This document shows positions 9,404-19,494 of a stretch of 64,000 bases of DNA, piece by piece. The notes under the pieces were generated by a model. That model did not search any database. It worked only from the letters and a program-made list of their open reading frames with translations, and was not told the origin of the DNA. The DNA is taken from the NCBI RefSeq assembly GCF_038593855.1, contig NZ_CP151996.1, forward strand, positions 2,976,001 to 3,040,000, written 5' to 3'. Within the stretch, counting starts at the first letter, position 1. The number at the start of each line of letters is the position of its first letter. Position numbers and translations under genes: made by a program. The stretch is from Lysinibacillus sp. FSL M8-0337 (GTDB lineage: Bacteria > Bacillota > Bacilli > Bacillales_A > Planococcaceae).

Positions 9404-9803
9404 TCTCTAAATCCTCCGTTGTAAATGCAAACGGTACTAATTCGCCAACTGACGTTACCGTGACATCACCTTTTAAATTTGTTAAATAGACAGGCATAGT
9501 TGGTGGGCAAAACTCCACCATCACTTGGCGACAAGCTCCACAAGGCGCACAAGGGCCTTCCGTATCCGCTACAATCGCAATTGCCTCAAAATCATAAACA
9601 CCTTCTGAAATAGCTTTAAAAAACGCCGTACGCTCCGCACAATTTGTCATACTATAGCCAGCATTTTCAATGTTACAGCCGTGGATGACATCGCCATTTT
9701 TAGTCAAAAGCGCAGCTCCTACTTTAAATTTCGAATAGGGAACATATGCCTTCTCGCGTGCTTTTTTTGACTCTTCTAGTAATGCATGCATATCTATCTT
9801 CAT
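9390..9803 (-). CDS. cdd: Cytidine deaminase
   Basis: This 137-aa enzyme deaminates cytidine and deoxycytidine in pyrimidine salvage. The zinc and catalytic motifs NCAERTA (a cysteine ligand and the proton-shuttle Glu) and PCGACRQ (two cysteine ligands) are present, so it is the three-cysteine tetrameric type. ATG 9803 follows a GAGGAGAATTAG binding site. It overlaps era downstream. A 240-base gap containing no gene I can support separates it from dgkA. Confidence 0.97.
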   Translation of the reverse strand: MKIDMHALLEESKKAREKAYVPYSKFKVGAALLTKNGDVIHGCNIENAGYSMTNCAERTAFFKAISEGVYDFEAIAIVADTEGPCAPCGACRQVMVEFCPPTMPVYLTNLKGDVTVTSVGELVPFAFTTEDLENAGK

Positions 9804-10045
9804 CTATGCTAATTCTCCTCTACATAAAAAATCAAATATGCCTCTTTTACTAGGCACTATCCATTACGCCACAACGTAATTGCGTCTAGATTCTTTCGAG
9901 CATGCTTGAAAAGCGCCTCTACAAAATCTGTGACATTTGCTGGGGTTTTCAATTGATTTTTGCCAGCGTTTAAACCACACATGCATGAGAGCATAATTGG
10001 CATTTATCCTCACTTAGCGAAGTGGTAGCTTGTAATGGAACTAAA

Positions 10046-10396
10046 CTAAAACCATTTCGGTATAAAGATAAGTAACCCGATTATAGCACTGAATACCGCA
10101 AATACAAGCACCGCACCCGCTGCAATATCCTTAGCTTGCTTAGCGAGTGGGTGAATATCTGTTGATGCTAGGTCTACAACTCGCTCAATCGCGGTATTAA
10201 TCATTTCAAGCGCAAACATCAGTGCTATTAATAATAGCACAATCAACCATTCAACTCGTGATAAACCTGTGAAATAACCAGCAATGATAACAATGCACGC
10301 ACAAAGCAAATGGGATCGAAAATTTTGCTCTTTACATGCTGTGATTATTCCTTCAAAAGCATATCCAAATGAACGTAAATATTTGCGTAAGTTCAT
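10046..10396 (-). CDS. dgkA: Undecaprenol/diacylglycerol kinase, DgkA family
   Basis: This 116-aa membrane protein has three predicted membrane segments. The family signature is visible in EMINTAIERVVDLAS and HPLAKQAKDIAAGAV. In Gram-positive bacteria this family mainly phosphorylates undecaprenol (UdpK) for cell-wall lipid carrier recycling; that substrate is inferred from the family. The ATG at 10396 abuts the ybeY stop with no gap, so coupling is likely. Confidence 0.93.
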   Translation of the reverse strand: MNLRKYLRSFGYAFEGIITACKEQNFRSHLLCACIVIIAGYFTGLSRVEWLIVLLLIALMFALEMINTAIERVVDLASTDIHPLAKQAKDIAAGAVLVFAVFSAIIGLLIFIPKWF

Positions 10397-10870
10397 TTAG
10401 TCACGTCCTAAGCCAAAAGTTTGTAAAATCTCCTCTTGTTTGCCGAACATCACCTTTTCATCTTCAGGTACCATATGGTCATAACCTAATAAATGCAAGA
10501 AGCCATGGACAGCTAAAAAGCCCAATTCTCGTTCAAATGAGTGCCCATATTCTTCTGCTTGTTCCTTAGTGCGATCCGTGGAAATTATAATATCACCTAA
10601 AATGCGTGGCATGCCTTCAAATGTTACTTCCATTTCTCCCTCGCCTAATTCTTCTAGCGCGAAGGAAATCACATCTGTTGGTTGATCTTTATCGCGATAT
10701 TCTCGGTTAATTTCTTGGATAGCCTCATTTGTGACAAAAGTTACTGATACTTCTGTTTCAGGTTCTATCTTTTCCACTTTTGCAGCATGTTGTAAAAGCT
10801 TTTCTACAAGCTCCATATGTTGTGCTGTCACTTCATTTGTTTCATCTGTAAAATCAATCGTTAAAATCAT
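10397..10870 (-). CDS. ybeY: Endoribonuclease YbeY (16S rRNA maturation)
   Basis: This 157-aa metalloprotein acts in rRNA processing and quality control. The zinc signature [11 protein letters not shown] (H-x3-H-x5-H) is near residues 121-131. ATG 10870 sits 9 bases after the pgpH stop. The order pgpH-ybeY-dgkA-cdd-era is conserved across Bacillales. Confidence 0.97.
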   Translation of the reverse strand: MILTIDFTDETNEVTAQHMELVEKLLQHAAKVEKIEPETEVSVTFVTNEAIQEINREYRDKDQPTDVISFALEELGEGEMEVTFEGMPRILGDIIISTDRTKEQAEEYGHSFERELGFLAVHGFLHLLGYDHMVPEDEKVMFGKQEEILQTFGLGRD

Positions 10871-10879
10871 TAGTGCCTC

Positions 10880-13000
10880 CTACTTATCTGCCTTTGGATA
10901 TTCAATACGGGAATGGAAAATCCCATTCAACGTCTCACAAAGTACTTGCTCTATACATTTTAACTCTTTTATTGAAATATCGCATTCATCAAACTGATGA
11001 TCTTGTACACGGTCATCAATAATTGCTCGAACGAGTTTATGAATTTTCTCAGCATTTGGCTCTTTCATCGAACGAACCGCCGCTTCCACACTATCAGCAA
11101 CGCTTATTACAGCGGCTTCCTTCGTTTGAGGTTTTGGTCCTGGGTAACGGAATTTTGCCTCATCTATTACTTTTCCTTCTTCCTTCGCTTTGTAAAGGAA
11201 AAATTTAAGTAGACTTGTACCATGATGTTGTAGCGCAATATCAATAATTTCTTGTGGCATTTTATAACGTCTTAGCATATCTGCGCCATCAGTTGTATGC
11301 GCAATAATTATTTCAGCACTTGTTTCTGGAGGCATGGAATCATGCGGATTCATACCTGACATTTGATTTTCAATGAAGAAAGCTGGTCGTTTCGTTTTGC
11401 CAATATCATGATAATAACAACCTACACGAGCCAGCAATCCGTCCGCACCTATCGCTTCGCATGCTGCTTCAGCTAAATTCGCTACCATTACACTATGATG
11501 ATATGTTCCCGGTGTCTCCATTAGTAGCTTTTTCAGCAATGGATGATTTGGATTGGAAAGCTCAATGAGACGTAATGTGGAGAGCAAACTAAATGCTGAC
11601 TCAAAAAATGGCAATAGTCCCATTGTTAGCGCACCAGATAGTAGAGCTGATAATATCGCGGCTATAAAGTAAAACAATAGCTCAGATAATCCATAAGATG
11701 ATTGTGTCATCAATAAATAAAATGCGATAAAGCCCATATTTACAACGGAAATTACGGCAACCGCCTGCATAATATGCGAGCGCTTTTCTACACTACGCAT
11801 AAAGAATAAACTCGCAAAGCCACCAAATATGATATACAAAGTAATTTCCATCTGCATTACAGAGGAATATCCTTCTTGGAAAATAACCCCTGCTGAAGCA
11901 GCTGTCATGACGGTAATAAGGACTGCAGCTCGATCATCAGCGAGCAGACGTACAAGCATTGTAGCTAAAGCTGTTGGGAATAAAAAGGCAATTGTCACAT
12001 CAAACCCATCCGCCACTAAGCTTATAAACTTCATTAACAAGATAGAAAAACTATACACAATAACTGTTACGAGCAATGCATTGCGCTTTTTCTGTTCTTC
12101 TATTTCCCAACGATCAAATAAAATATACATAAATATCATTTGAATGAACGTTAAAATAATTAGCCCTGCAATCGGTTTCAGCGATGCTTTATTACTCACC
12201 ATACCAAGTAGCTCTAACTGGCGATAAGCCTCATTATCAATAATCTGACCTTCTTGTACGATGATTTGACCTTGTAGAATACGTGTTGGTTCAACGGCTT
12301 CCTTTGCTTGTTCTATTCTAACTTTCGTTTGTTCCTCATTAATGGTTTCGTTTTCGATAATACTAGCACGTCCAATTGATACGACGGTACTTAAAATCCT
12401 ATCAGGATAGCCACGCTGTCCACGTATTTTGGTTTCAAAATCATTTTGAGCAGCTAACACATTTTCTTTTCGAATTGATTTTTCTAGGTATTCCTGTACA
12501 AGTTTTGATAGTTGTATGCTTGTTCGCTTTAAATCTGCTTCACTTTGTTGTAATAAGCCTTCTAACTGTGCATCGGTAAAGACGACAGGCATTTGATCCA
12601 CATCAATGGATTCTAATTTTTTCCGGAGCTTTGCCACTTGGTCGACAGTTGCAACAGGGTCCTTACTACTTTCGACATCCTTTTTCACTTCGAGAACATA
12701 ATCAAATAAAGACGTCACGATTGCTACACGTTGCTTAGCGACGTCTTCAGAAAATTGATAGACGGGCGTAACTGCGTTAGCAGCCTTTTCTCGTTCCTGC
12801 TGTGTCTTCACGGTATCTTCGATGGTTTTCGTTGATCTTACTGTTTCTGACGCAAGTTGCAACGGTTTAAAATCATATGTAACACCCTTTACATTGCCAT
12901 ACATAAATGTAAATTGTAATGCTCCTGTAAGGATGAGAACGACAATCAAAAAGTAGCGGAATCCAATAAGCTCCGTAATTTTCTGAAGTTGTTTCTCCAT
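10880..13000 (-). CDS. pgpH: PgpH, membrane c-di-AMP phosphodiesterase (7TMR-HD)
   Basis: This 706-aa protein has one N-terminal membrane helix (FLIVVLILTGALQ), a large extracytoplasmic 7TMR-HDED region to about residue 275, seven membrane helices, and a cytoplasmic HD domain with YHDIGKTKRP and later HTTDGADML and DSVEAAVRS. PgpH hydrolyses c-di-AMP in Listeria and B. subtilis (formerly YqfF, 711 aa). It matters here because a c-di-AMP riboswitch and a KtrA-type sensor lie about 7 kb away. ATG 13000 follows GGGGAGGTG. Upstream, the tandem repeat array separates it from phoH. Confidence 0.96.
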   Translation of the reverse strand: MEKQLQKITELIGFRYFLIVVLILTGALQFTFMYGNVKGVTYDFKPLQLASETVRSTKTIEDTVKTQQEREKAANAVTPVYQFSEDVAKQRVAIVTSLFDYVLEVKKDVESSKDPVATVDQVAKLRKKLESIDVDQMPVVFTDAQLEGLLQQSEADLKRTSIQLSKLVQEYLEKSIRKENVLAAQNDFETKIRGQRGYPDRILSTVVSIGRASIIENETINEEQTKVRIEQAKEAVEPTRILQGQIIVQEGQIIDNEAYRQLELLGMVSNKASLKPIAGLIILTFIQMIFMYILFDRWEIEEQKKRNALLVTVIVYSFSILLMKFISLVADGFDVTIAFLFPTALATMLVRLLADDRAAVLITVMTAASAGVIFQEGYSSVMQMEITLYIIFGGFASLFFMRSVEKRSHIMQAVAVISVVNMGFIAFYLLMTQSSYGLSELLFYFIAAILSALLSGALTMGLLPFFESAFSLLSTLRLIELSNPNHPLLKKLLMETPGTYHHSVMVANLAEAACEAIGADGLLARVGCYYHDIGKTKRPAFFIENQMSGMNPHDSMPPETSAEIIIAHTTDGADMLRRYKMPQEIIDIALQHHGTSLLKFFLYKAKEEGKVIDEAKFRYPGPKPQTKEAAVISVADSVEAAVRSMKEPNAEKIHKLVRAIIDDRVQDHQFDECDISIKELKCIEQVLCETLNGIFHSRIEYPKADK

Positions 13001-13138
13001 TTGGCACCTCCCCTATCTATCTTCTATCATACCAATTCAAAAAACATTTTTCCCGAAAAATGTATAAAGAAAGCAAAAAAACAGCTATACGTATATGTAT
13101 AGCCGTCACATTTAACCTTAGATATGCATAATTCGCTG

Positions 13139-13457
13139 ACCTGTCGCTTCGCTTTCGGTACAGACTTTTTCTATCGTTGTACCTGCCGCTTCGCTTTCGG
13201 TACAGACTTTTTCTATCGTTGTACCTGTCGCTTCGCTTTCGGTACAGACTTTTCTATCGTTGTACCTGCCGCTTCGCTTTCGGTACAGACTTTTCTATCG
13301 TTGTACCTGCCGCTTCGCTTTCGGTACAGACTTTTCTATCGTTGTACCTGCCGCTTCGCTTTCGGTACAGACTTTTCTATCGTTGTACCTGCCGCTTCGC
13401 TTTCGGTACAGACTTTTCTATCGTTGTACCTGCCGCTTCGCTTTCGGTACAGACTTT
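13139..13457. repeat. Tandem array, seven 41-42 bp units plus a partial eighth
   Basis: Units begin at 13139, 13181, 13223, 13264, 13305, 13346, 13387 and 13428; the first two are 42 bp (five T in the T run), the next five 41 bp, and the last stops at about 30 bp. Copies differ only in CTGTC/CTGCC and T-run length. Each holds GTACC...GGTAC, which can pair as a 5-bp stem, with GCTTCGCTTTCGG inside. It fills the gap between the phoH terminator and the pgpH leader. The open frames through it in all three phases are an artefact of repeat composition. Confidence 0.97.
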
Positions 13458-13488
13458 AAAATAACCGCCTAAGGCGGTTATTTTAAAG
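13454..13488 (-). terminator. phoH terminator
   Basis: A perfect 16-bp inverted repeat, CTTTAAAATAACCGCC / GGCGGTTATTTTAAAG, has a 3-base loop and includes the phoH stop codon (13483-13485). It borders the tandem repeat array. Confidence 0.85.
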
Positions 13489-14439
13489 TTGTTGTTCTTC
13501 ATAAGCTTGGATGATTTTTGCTACGACTGGATGGCGGACAACGTCGCCTTGCTCTAAAATTTGGAAATGTATTGGTTTGACATATTTTAACGTGCGTTCC
13601 GCAACAATCAATCCTGACTCTGTATTTTTAGGAAGGTCAATTTGCGTTTTATCGCCAGTAATAACCATTTTCGAGCCAAAGCCAAGACGTGTTAAAAACA
13701 TCTTCATTTGCATATGTGTTGTATTTTGTGCTTCATCTAAAATAACAAAAGCATCATCTAACGTACGTCCTCGCATATATGCTAAAGGCGCGATTTCAAT
13801 CGTTCCTCGCTCAATAAGGCGTTGTGTTTGTTCCGAGCCATAAATATCGTTTAAGGCATCGTAGAGTGGACGTAAATATGGATCTACCTTTTCCTTTAAA
13901 TCGCCTGGAAGGAAGCCCAATGACTCTCCTGCTTCCACTGCAGGACGAGTTAAAATAATACGCTTTACATGCCCATTTTTAAGCGCTTGTGTAGCCATTA
14001 CTACCGCTAAATACGTTTTTCCGGTACCTGCTGGACCGATACCGAAAACAACGTCTTTGTGACGAATCGCTTGTATGTATTCTCGTTGACCAATTGTCTT
14101 AGCACGAATTGGTTTCCCTTTTGTCGTGCGTGCAATTTCTTCATCGTAAAGTTCTGCAAAATATTCAATTGTTCCTTTTTGTGTCATTTCAATTGCGGTT
14201 GCTACATCGCGTTGGTCGATATTAATGCCTTTGCGAATAACTTTTAATAATGCATGTAAAAGATATGTCGCTTGTTCTTTTGCTTCTTCTTCACCCGCAA
14301 GCTGAATTTGCTCACCGCGTGTAATAATATGAACGTGAAGTGCCTCTTCAATCAATTTCATATTCGCATCAGATATACCTAGTAACATGACCGCTTCATT
14401 TGGATTATCCACTTGTAATACAGTTAAATGTTCTGACAT
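13483..14439 (-). CDS. phoH: PhoH family ATPase
   Basis: This 318-aa P-loop protein has Walker A GPAGTGKTYLAVV, Walker B FVILDEAQNT, and the TRPAVEAGE and GDKTQIDLP motifs typical of PhoH, a helicase-like or RNA-associated ATPase of uncertain role. Start choice: ATGATTATG occurs here, and the second ATG (14439) has the better spacing to AAGGAG; ATG 14445 overlaps the yqfD stop (ATGA). It follows yqfD directly and ends in a strong terminator. Confidence 0.95.
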   Translation of the reverse strand: MSEHLTVLQVDNPNEAVMLLGISDANMKLIEEALHVHIITRGEQIQLAGEEEAKEQATYLLHALLKVIRKGINIDQRDVATAIEMTQKGTIEYFAELYDEEIARTTKGKPIRAKTIGQREYIQAIRHKDVVFGIGPAGTGKTYLAVVMATQALKNGHVKRIILTRPAVEAGESLGFLPGDLKEKVDPYLRPLYDALNDIYGSEQTQRLIERGTIEIAPLAYMRGRTLDDAFVILDEAQNTTHMQMKMFLTRLGFGSKMVITGDKTQIDLPKNTESGLIVAERTLKYVKPIHFQILEQGDVVRHPVVAKIIQAYEEQQL

Positions 14440-14441
14440 AA

Positions 14442-15554
14442 TCATTCTCCTTGTGGCCCTTTTATTGGACTTGCAATGTTTTCATTGACTAAAAATAGAA
14501 CTTTCCCTTCAACTGTACCATTCCCCCACTTCGCCTGTAAAAGGTTTTCTTTCTTAATAACTGTTTTTGCAGGAAGGGATTGCAACATCTTTTCATGAAG
14601 TAGTGGCATTAACAACGTGTCTATTTTAGATTCATCTAATTTAATTTCCATCGTTTTTGTTTGCTGTTCCTCCACAATGGAAACATAAGGATTTAGCCAA
14701 TTTGGTAAGTCTTTCTTTTGTACATAATCAACCGCTTCTTTATGAATACCTTTCACCACGACACGCCATTGCTTTTGCTGCAAAGATTGAAGTGTTAGCT
14801 TTGTTGGTATTTTAAATGTGCATTCAAGCCAGTAGTCGGCAAATACCTCTCCCTTTGCCCCGACAAAAACATGATCATCCCCACTTTCAATGACACCACT
14901 AACTAGGACGTCCCCATCATACGCTGTATCATTAACAGAAATTTTCCGTTCGCCGTGTTGAATATTAAAGTTTGTAATAACCCCACTTTTCGTAGCAACT
15001 AAATGGGTAGCAAGTTTTTCTGTTGTCAGCTCCGTTTTTTTAGGCGATTCCTGTGGTCTTAAAATAACTCGACCACCGTGTTTTTCAATATGCACCCAAG
15101 CTAAATCTCGATGCTTTTCTAACAGACTTTGCCGAATTACTGCATCTGACGGTAACACTTTTTTCGTCATAGGTGTTTCTAGCCTAAAAGTTTCTTGAAA
15201 CGTTCGCTCTATTTGTTGCTGCAATTCTGGTGTAGCCGCTTCAATATCGACGCGCCAAACTACTTGCGCACATAGCAAAGGGATTAAAATCATGATAAAC
15301 AAACCAAGTAATGTCCAAAGTTGAGCTCGAAAAACCTGTTGTTCATCTGCATAATGAACAGTCATTTTGAGCCGATAGCGACTGCGTATACGGCGAATTT
15401 TAGACAAGTACCCCATATGCGTTTCAAATGTCACTTCTTGCTCCCGAAAGACGACACGCTTTAATGGTATTTGTTGCGCATGCAATGCTTGAATAAAAGG
15501 ATGAACATTTTCATGACGCTTTATACGTATGATGATCGGTCGATTATTCCACAT
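14442..15554 (-). CDS. yqfD: Sporulation protein YqfD
   Basis: This 370-aa protein has one membrane segment near residues 85-110 (LWTLLGLFIMILIPLLCAQVVW) and a large domain beyond it. Family members (about 400 aa in B. subtilis) are made under SigE in the mother cell and needed for efficient sporulation; the mechanism is poorly known. ATG 15554 overlaps the end of yqfC by 11 bases, so the two are coupled. The phoH start overlaps its stop. Confidence 0.9.
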   Translation of the reverse strand: MWNNRPIIIRIKRHENVHPFIQALHAQQIPLKRVVFREQEVTFETHMGYLSKIRRIRSRYRLKMTVHYADEQQVFRAQLWTLLGLFIMILIPLLCAQVVWRVDIEAATPELQQQIERTFQETFRLETPMTKKVLPSDAVIRQSLLEKHRDLAWVHIEKHGGRVILRPQESPKKTELTTEKLATHLVATKSGVITNFNIQHGERKISVNDTAYDGDVLVSGVIESGDDHVFVGAKGEVFADYWLECTFKIPTKLTLQSLQQKQWRVVVKGIHKEAVDYVQKKDLPNWLNPYVSIVEEQQTKTMEIKLDESKIDTLLMPLLHEKMLQSLPAKTVIKKENLLQAKWGNGTVEGKVLFLVNENIASPIKGPQGE

Positions 15555-15804
15555 GATTGCTCACACCCAAATCTTTAGTCATTTTCACATGTAATTCTTG
15601 CAAATCCTCTACTGAAAGATGAAGCATTTCTTCTTTAATTGCATTTATAGCAACGGATTTTCCACGCACAATAATATGATAATCTGCATAAATAAACGAG
15701 CACGATGTAGCATCCGCATGTAAAAAGCGATATGGACCGATAATTTTTAATGTTTCATACTGTGTTAATTCAAGTAGTGGCGTTAATTGAAATAATTTTT
15801 TCAT
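15544..15804 (-). CDS. yqfC: Sporulation protein YqfC
   Basis: This 86-aa protein belongs to the YabP/YqfC family: SCSFIYADYHIIVRGKSV is its core. The start ATG 15804 (MKKLFQLTPLLELTQYE) is set by GAAGGAGG; an open frame back to 15840 lacks a binding site. It probably acts with YqfD in the mother cell. Overlap with yqfD indicates an operon. Confidence 0.88.
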   Translation of the reverse strand: MKKLFQLTPLLELTQYETLKIIGPYRFLHADATSCSFIYADYHIIVRGKSVAINAIKEEMLHLSVEDLQELHVKMTKDLGVSNHVE

Positions 15805-15858
15805 AAAAAATGCCTCCTTCTTCGGCAATATATGCGCCAAAAAAGGAGGACATGCTAG

Positions 15859-16350
15859 TTATTTTCGTTTTGCTTTTGGTGGACCTAAAATTTCAGCCAT
15901 TACCACTGCTTGCACAATTGCCTTTTGGGAATTTGGTAGTTGGAATCCATTTTTGGAGGCTGCCACTGGGCTATCTTTTTTCCCCGCAGCTAAACGACCA
16001 AGGCTAGGTCGTTCAATTTTACGACTAGAAGGTTCCGTCGGCGTTAACGGTGGTGCTACATAGCTAGGAATGTGTTCCTTCACACTTTCTTCTCTTGGTT
16101 CCACTCGTTTTCCCGGAACATCTGTCGTCATTTCCGCTTTCATTTCCCCTAAAAACTCTCGTGCAAAATCCTCGAAGCTCTGCTTTTTAGTCGTTGGCTG
16201 ATGTTGCATCGGCTCATCTACTTCCATATGAGCGGAAGGTTGCGCAGATTTATTGAAAGGGGGCATTGGCTTTTGTTCTTTTGGGTTTTTTAATTTTCCG
16301 AAAAGCGAGCTGACTATGGCTATAATTGCAAATAAAATAAGTTGTTCCAT
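15859..16350 (-). CDS. Membrane-anchored hypothetical protein between floA and yqfC
   Basis: This 163-aa protein has an N-terminal membrane helix (MEQLILFAIIAIVSSLFG), then a long polar, proline-rich, probably disordered region. It ends in a conserved-looking tail, VVMAEILGPPKAKRK. Proteins of similar layout ending in E[IV]LGPP occur at the same place between floA and yqfC in many Bacillales (recollection of synteny). No enzymatic motif is seen. Possible roles include a partner of the FloA/NfeD membrane assembly, but this is speculation from position only. Confidence 0.75.
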   Translation of the reverse strand: MEQLILFAIIAIVSSLFGKLKNPKEQKPMPPFNKSAQPSAHMEVDEPMQHQPTTKKQSFEDFAREFLGEMKAEMTTDVPGKRVEPREESVKEHIPSYVAPPLTPTEPSSRKIERPSLGRLAAGKKDSPVAASKNGFQLPNSQKAIVQAVVMAEILGPPKAKRK

Positions 16351-16377
16351 TTGTTAGCACTCGCTCCTTTCCGTATG

Positions 16378-17382
16378 TTATACGTTCGGTTCATTTGGTT
16401 CTGATTTATCTAGGCTTACTTTTGAAATGGAGTCACGCATAGCTGTATCCGCTTGAATGTTACGATAATTCATGTAATCCATAATACCAAGATTACCAGA
16501 GCGTAAAGCTTCTGCCATCGCTTGCGGAACTTCTGCTTCTGCCTCCACTACTTTCGCTTTCATTTCTTGAACGCGTGCAATCATTTCTTGCTCATTTGCA
16601 ACGGCCATTGCACGGCGTTCTTCTGCTTTCGCTTGGGCGATGTTTTTATCCGCCTGCGCTTGTTCAATCTGTAATTCCGCACCGATATTTTTGCCGATAT
16701 CAACATCCGCAATATCAATGGATAGGATTTCAAATGCTGTTCCCGAGTCTAAGCCTTTAGATAACACGGTTTGTGAAATCATATCCGGATTTTCAAGGAC
16801 TGTTGTATGGCTTGTTGCACTACCGATTGTAGAAACGATCCCTTCACCTACACGGGCAATAACTGTTTCTTCACCTGCACCACCGACTAAACGTTCGATG
16901 TTAGCACGCACAGTAATACGTGCTTTCGCTTTTACTTCAATCCCGTTCATTGCAACACCTGCAATAAATGGTGTTTCAATTACTTTTGGGTTAACCGACA
17001 TTTGTACCGCTTCTAATACATCACGTCCCGCAAGATCAATCGCAGCACAACGTTCAAATGTTAGTTCAATATTCGCACGGTGAGCAGCAATTAGTGCATT
17101 TACGACACGGTCTACATTACCACCTGCTAAATAGTGACTTTCTAACTGATTAATAGTTACTGGTAAGCCAGCTTTGTGGGCTTTAATTAACGGATTGACG
17201 ATACGCGATGGAATGACACGACGTAAGCGCATTCCGATTAATGTGAAAATACTAACGCGGACACCTGCTGCAAGAGCAGAAATCCACAGCGCCACTGGTA
17301 CAAAAGTAAAGAATACCGCGACTACAATAAATAATAAGACTAGCCCGACAATTGGACCCATTAGAGCTAAATCAAATCCCAT
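16378..17382 (-). CDS. floA: Flotillin-like protein FloA
   Basis: This 334-aa protein has N-terminal hydrophobic segments ([18 protein letters not shown]), a PHB/SPFH-like region, and an alanine/glutamate-rich helical tail ([18 protein letters not shown]). This is the short YqfA form of flotillin that organises functional membrane microdomains. It starts with ATG 17382, 4 bases after the nfeD stop, and the pair is a conserved operon. Confidence 0.96.
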   Translation of the reverse strand: MGFDLALMGPIVGLVLLFIVVAVFFTFVPVALWISALAAGVRVSIFTLIGMRLRRVIPSRIVNPLIKAHKAGLPVTINQLESHYLAGGNVDRVVNALIAAHRANIELTFERCAAIDLAGRDVLEAVQMSVNPKVIETPFIAGVAMNGIEVKAKARITVRANIERLVGGAGEETVIARVGEGIVSTIGSATSHTTVLENPDMISQTVLSKGLDSGTAFEILSIDIADVDIGKNIGAELQIEQAQADKNIAQAKAEERRAMAVANEQEMIARVQEMKAKVVEAEAEVPQAMAEALRSGNLGIMDYMNYRNIQADTAMRDSISKVSLDKSEPNEPNV

Positions 17383-17386
17383 GTTG

Positions 17387-18718
17387 TTATTCCTCCATCT
17401 CTTTTTCTGTTTGTCTCACGACAATGCGTGAGCCTTCTACTTTAATCACTTCTACATTCTTGCCTACATCAACGTAGCCACCTTCTGATACTACATCAAT
17501 ACGCTCATTAACAAAACGAATTGTCCCTGCTGGACGAAGCGGTGTAATTGTTACCCCCACTTTTCCTAACAACTCTGTGCGATTAACGTTAGACACATAG
17601 CCTTCTTCCGTCGTTGTTGCATCCATCAACACTAACTTGTTTAAAACATGCATTTTTTTACCGAAAAATTTCATCAGGACCACCATTCCTATTATGGCTA
17701 CTACAAGTGCAATAACGATCGCCATAATCATTTGCGTTATATTCGCACCTGCTAGCAGCAAGCTAAGTATTATAAGCACACCACCTAAAATACCAACAAT
17801 GCCTCCGGGGACAAAAAATTCTGCGATGACGAGGGCTAGCCCTGCGATGAAAAGTAACAATGTTTCATATCCTGCAAAGCCTGCCACCATATGTCCGAAG
17901 AAAAATAATCCGAGAGCTGACAACCCCATTATACCCGGAACGCCAAATCCAGGCGAATAGAGCTCCATTACAAGCCCTAAACTAGCAACGGACAACAAAA
18001 TAGGTATAATTAGCGGGTTCGTAATAAAACGAGCAATTTTTTCAGCGAATGTTGGCTCAATCGGTACAATATCACTACCTTTTAACCCCGTTTCCGCCAA
18101 AAGCTCTTGAAAGTTAGCAACTGTTCCTTCAGAATAGCCGACCTTTTTTGCTTCTGCAGCAGATAATGTTAATAAATTATCTCCCCCAGCACGATATTCT
18201 GGCAAATTAATCTTTGGATCAGCCATTGCTAATGCATATTTCGGGTCACGTTCAGATGTTTCGGCTGCTGCCTGCATTTGTGCTAACCACGCACTATGCG
18301 CTTTATTGTCCGCTGCATTGCCCACTGAATCGATGACAGCCGCTGCGCCTATTGTTCCATTTGGTACCATGTATATTTCATCTGCATGTAAGGCTAAAAA
18401 AGCACCAGCGGAATGCGCATCTTTGTTTATAAAAGCAATTGTACGAATTTTTGTGGCATCCATAAGCATGGCGATGTCACTAGCTGCATTGACAAATCCA
18501 CCCGGCGTATGTATCTCCAGTACAATCGCTTCTGCATAATTTTCTTCTGCCTCTTTAAAAGCTCGTTCCAAAAATGCGTGAAGTCCACGTTCTACTTCAT
18601 CATGAATCGGTACGTGGTAAACCTTGCTACTCGCGAAAGCTGTAGTCAATGGAAACGCTACCAAAACTGTCATCCAAATGATGATGATATAGGTTAGTAT
18701 TCTCCTTTTTTGCCGCAT
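17387..18718 (-). CDS. nfeD: NfeD family membrane serine protease (YqeZ type)
   Basis: This 443-aa protein has a signal/anchor segment ([20 protein letters not shown]), a ClpP-like protease domain with the nucleophile region [13 protein letters not shown], several membrane helices (about 240-340) and a C-terminal OB-fold NfeD domain ending at [12 protein letters not shown]. Its length matches B. subtilis YqeZ. It is encoded next to floA, and NfeD proteins and flotillins are known partners. ATG 18718 follows GGGAGGG. Confidence 0.93.
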   Translation of the reverse strand: MRQKRRILTYIIIIWMTVLVAFPLTTAFASSKVYHVPIHDEVERGLHAFLERAFKEAEENYAEAIVLEIHTPGGFVNAASDIAMLMDATKIRTIAFINKDAHSAGAFLALHADEIYMVPNGTIGAAAVIDSVGNAADNKAHSAWLAQMQAAAETSERDPKYALAMADPKINLPEYRAGGDNLLTLSAAEAKKVGYSEGTVANFQELLAETGLKGSDIVPIEPTFAEKIARFITNPLIIPILLSVASLGLVMELYSPGFGVPGIMGLSALGLFFFGHMVAGFAGYETLLLFIAGLALVIAEFFVPGGIVGILGGVLIILSLLLAGANITQMIMAIVIALVVAIIGMVVLMKFFGKKMHVLNKLVLMDATTTEEGYVSNVNRTELLGKVGVTITPLRPAGTIRFVNERIDVVSEGGYVDVGKNVEVIKVEGSRIVVRQTEKEMEE

Positions 18719-18881
18719 CTTTTTCCCTCCCTTCTAACATGCTTCTCTATTGTATATACGAGAGAATTTGTAATAAGTTTCACAAAATCTTGTTTATTTT
18801 TATTATACAGTGAAATTTTAATGAAAGGTTGTTTTTTATCTTCTGTTGGATGGATTGAAAGTTGCTTTGACAATGGCAATG

Positions 18882-18925
18882 AAAAAACCGAACGAAATCT
18901 AGGGTGACTTCATTCGGCCTTTTTT
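18882..18925 (-). terminator. rpsU terminator (can act on both strands)
   Basis: CCGAACGAAATC (18888-18899) pairs with GACTTCATTCGG (18906-18917) with two mismatches. Six T follow on the minus strand (18887-18882) and also on the plus strand. It separates rpsU from nfeD, so floA/nfeD need their own promoter. Confidence 0.8.
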
Positions 18926-19068
18926 CGAATATGTACCGCAAAATGGAGCATCATGCAAAATACCCAGAATTAATCGCTAGTGCAATTAATTCCAGGTATA
19001 TCATTGTCTGCTCAGTGAATCATACAATTGCGTGTTTTGAACGTAGGGATTTTTAATGGGAAATTAAA

Positions 19069-19242
19069 TTACCACTTACGTTTACGTGCAGCTTCTGATT
19101 TCTTTTTACGTTTTACGCTAGGTTTTTCGTAGAACTCGCGCTTTCTAACTTCTTGAATTGTACCACTTTTTGATACAGTACGTTTGAAGCGGCGAAGAGC
19201 ATCTTCAAGCGATTCGTTTTTGCGAACGACAGTTTTTGACAT
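19069..19242 (-). CDS. rpsU: 30S ribosomal protein S21
   Basis: This 57-aa basic protein begins [20 protein letters not shown] and ends in the [12 protein letters not shown] tail, a full match to the S21 family. The start ATG 19242 follows GGAGGGAAAGAG; the frame is open a little upstream but the S21 start is clear. In B. subtilis yqeY follows directly. Here yqeY is missing from this place and lies at 40.7 kb. Confidence 0.97.
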   Translation of the reverse strand: MSKTVVRKNESLEDALRRFKRTVSKSGTIQEVRKREFYEKPSVKRKKKSEAARKRKW

Positions 19243-19494
19243 CTCTCTTTCCCTCCCTCCGAACACACGTCAATACACAAACGAATTAGGCTAATAACTA
19301 ACTGTTGTGTACTAAAAAATTATACCGTATTGTCTTTTAACGGTCAATAGAAAGTATTCGAAATAGCGCAGAGAATTTTTTACACCCACTTTGTCCGAAT
19401 TTTATAGCGCTTTAACGTGAACAATAAGGTGAAGAAATTTAATTTTAAATAAGGGCTTTACAAAAATTAATAGTTGGGCGTAAAATAATCCCAT

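Noticed and set aside
9804-10045. Possible small RNA or gene in the cdd-dgkA gap
   Set aside because: Only weak short hairpins (CACTT/AAGTG and GCCT/AGGC) and no promoter or ORF could be supported.
13139-13457. Possible CRISPR array
   Set aside because: The repeats are directly abutting with no variable spacers, and no cas gene is nearby.
13124-13472. Overlapping ORFs of 70-111 residues through the tandem array
   Set aside because: They exist because a 41-bp unit without stops is read in three phases; no ribosome binding site and no protein-like sequence.
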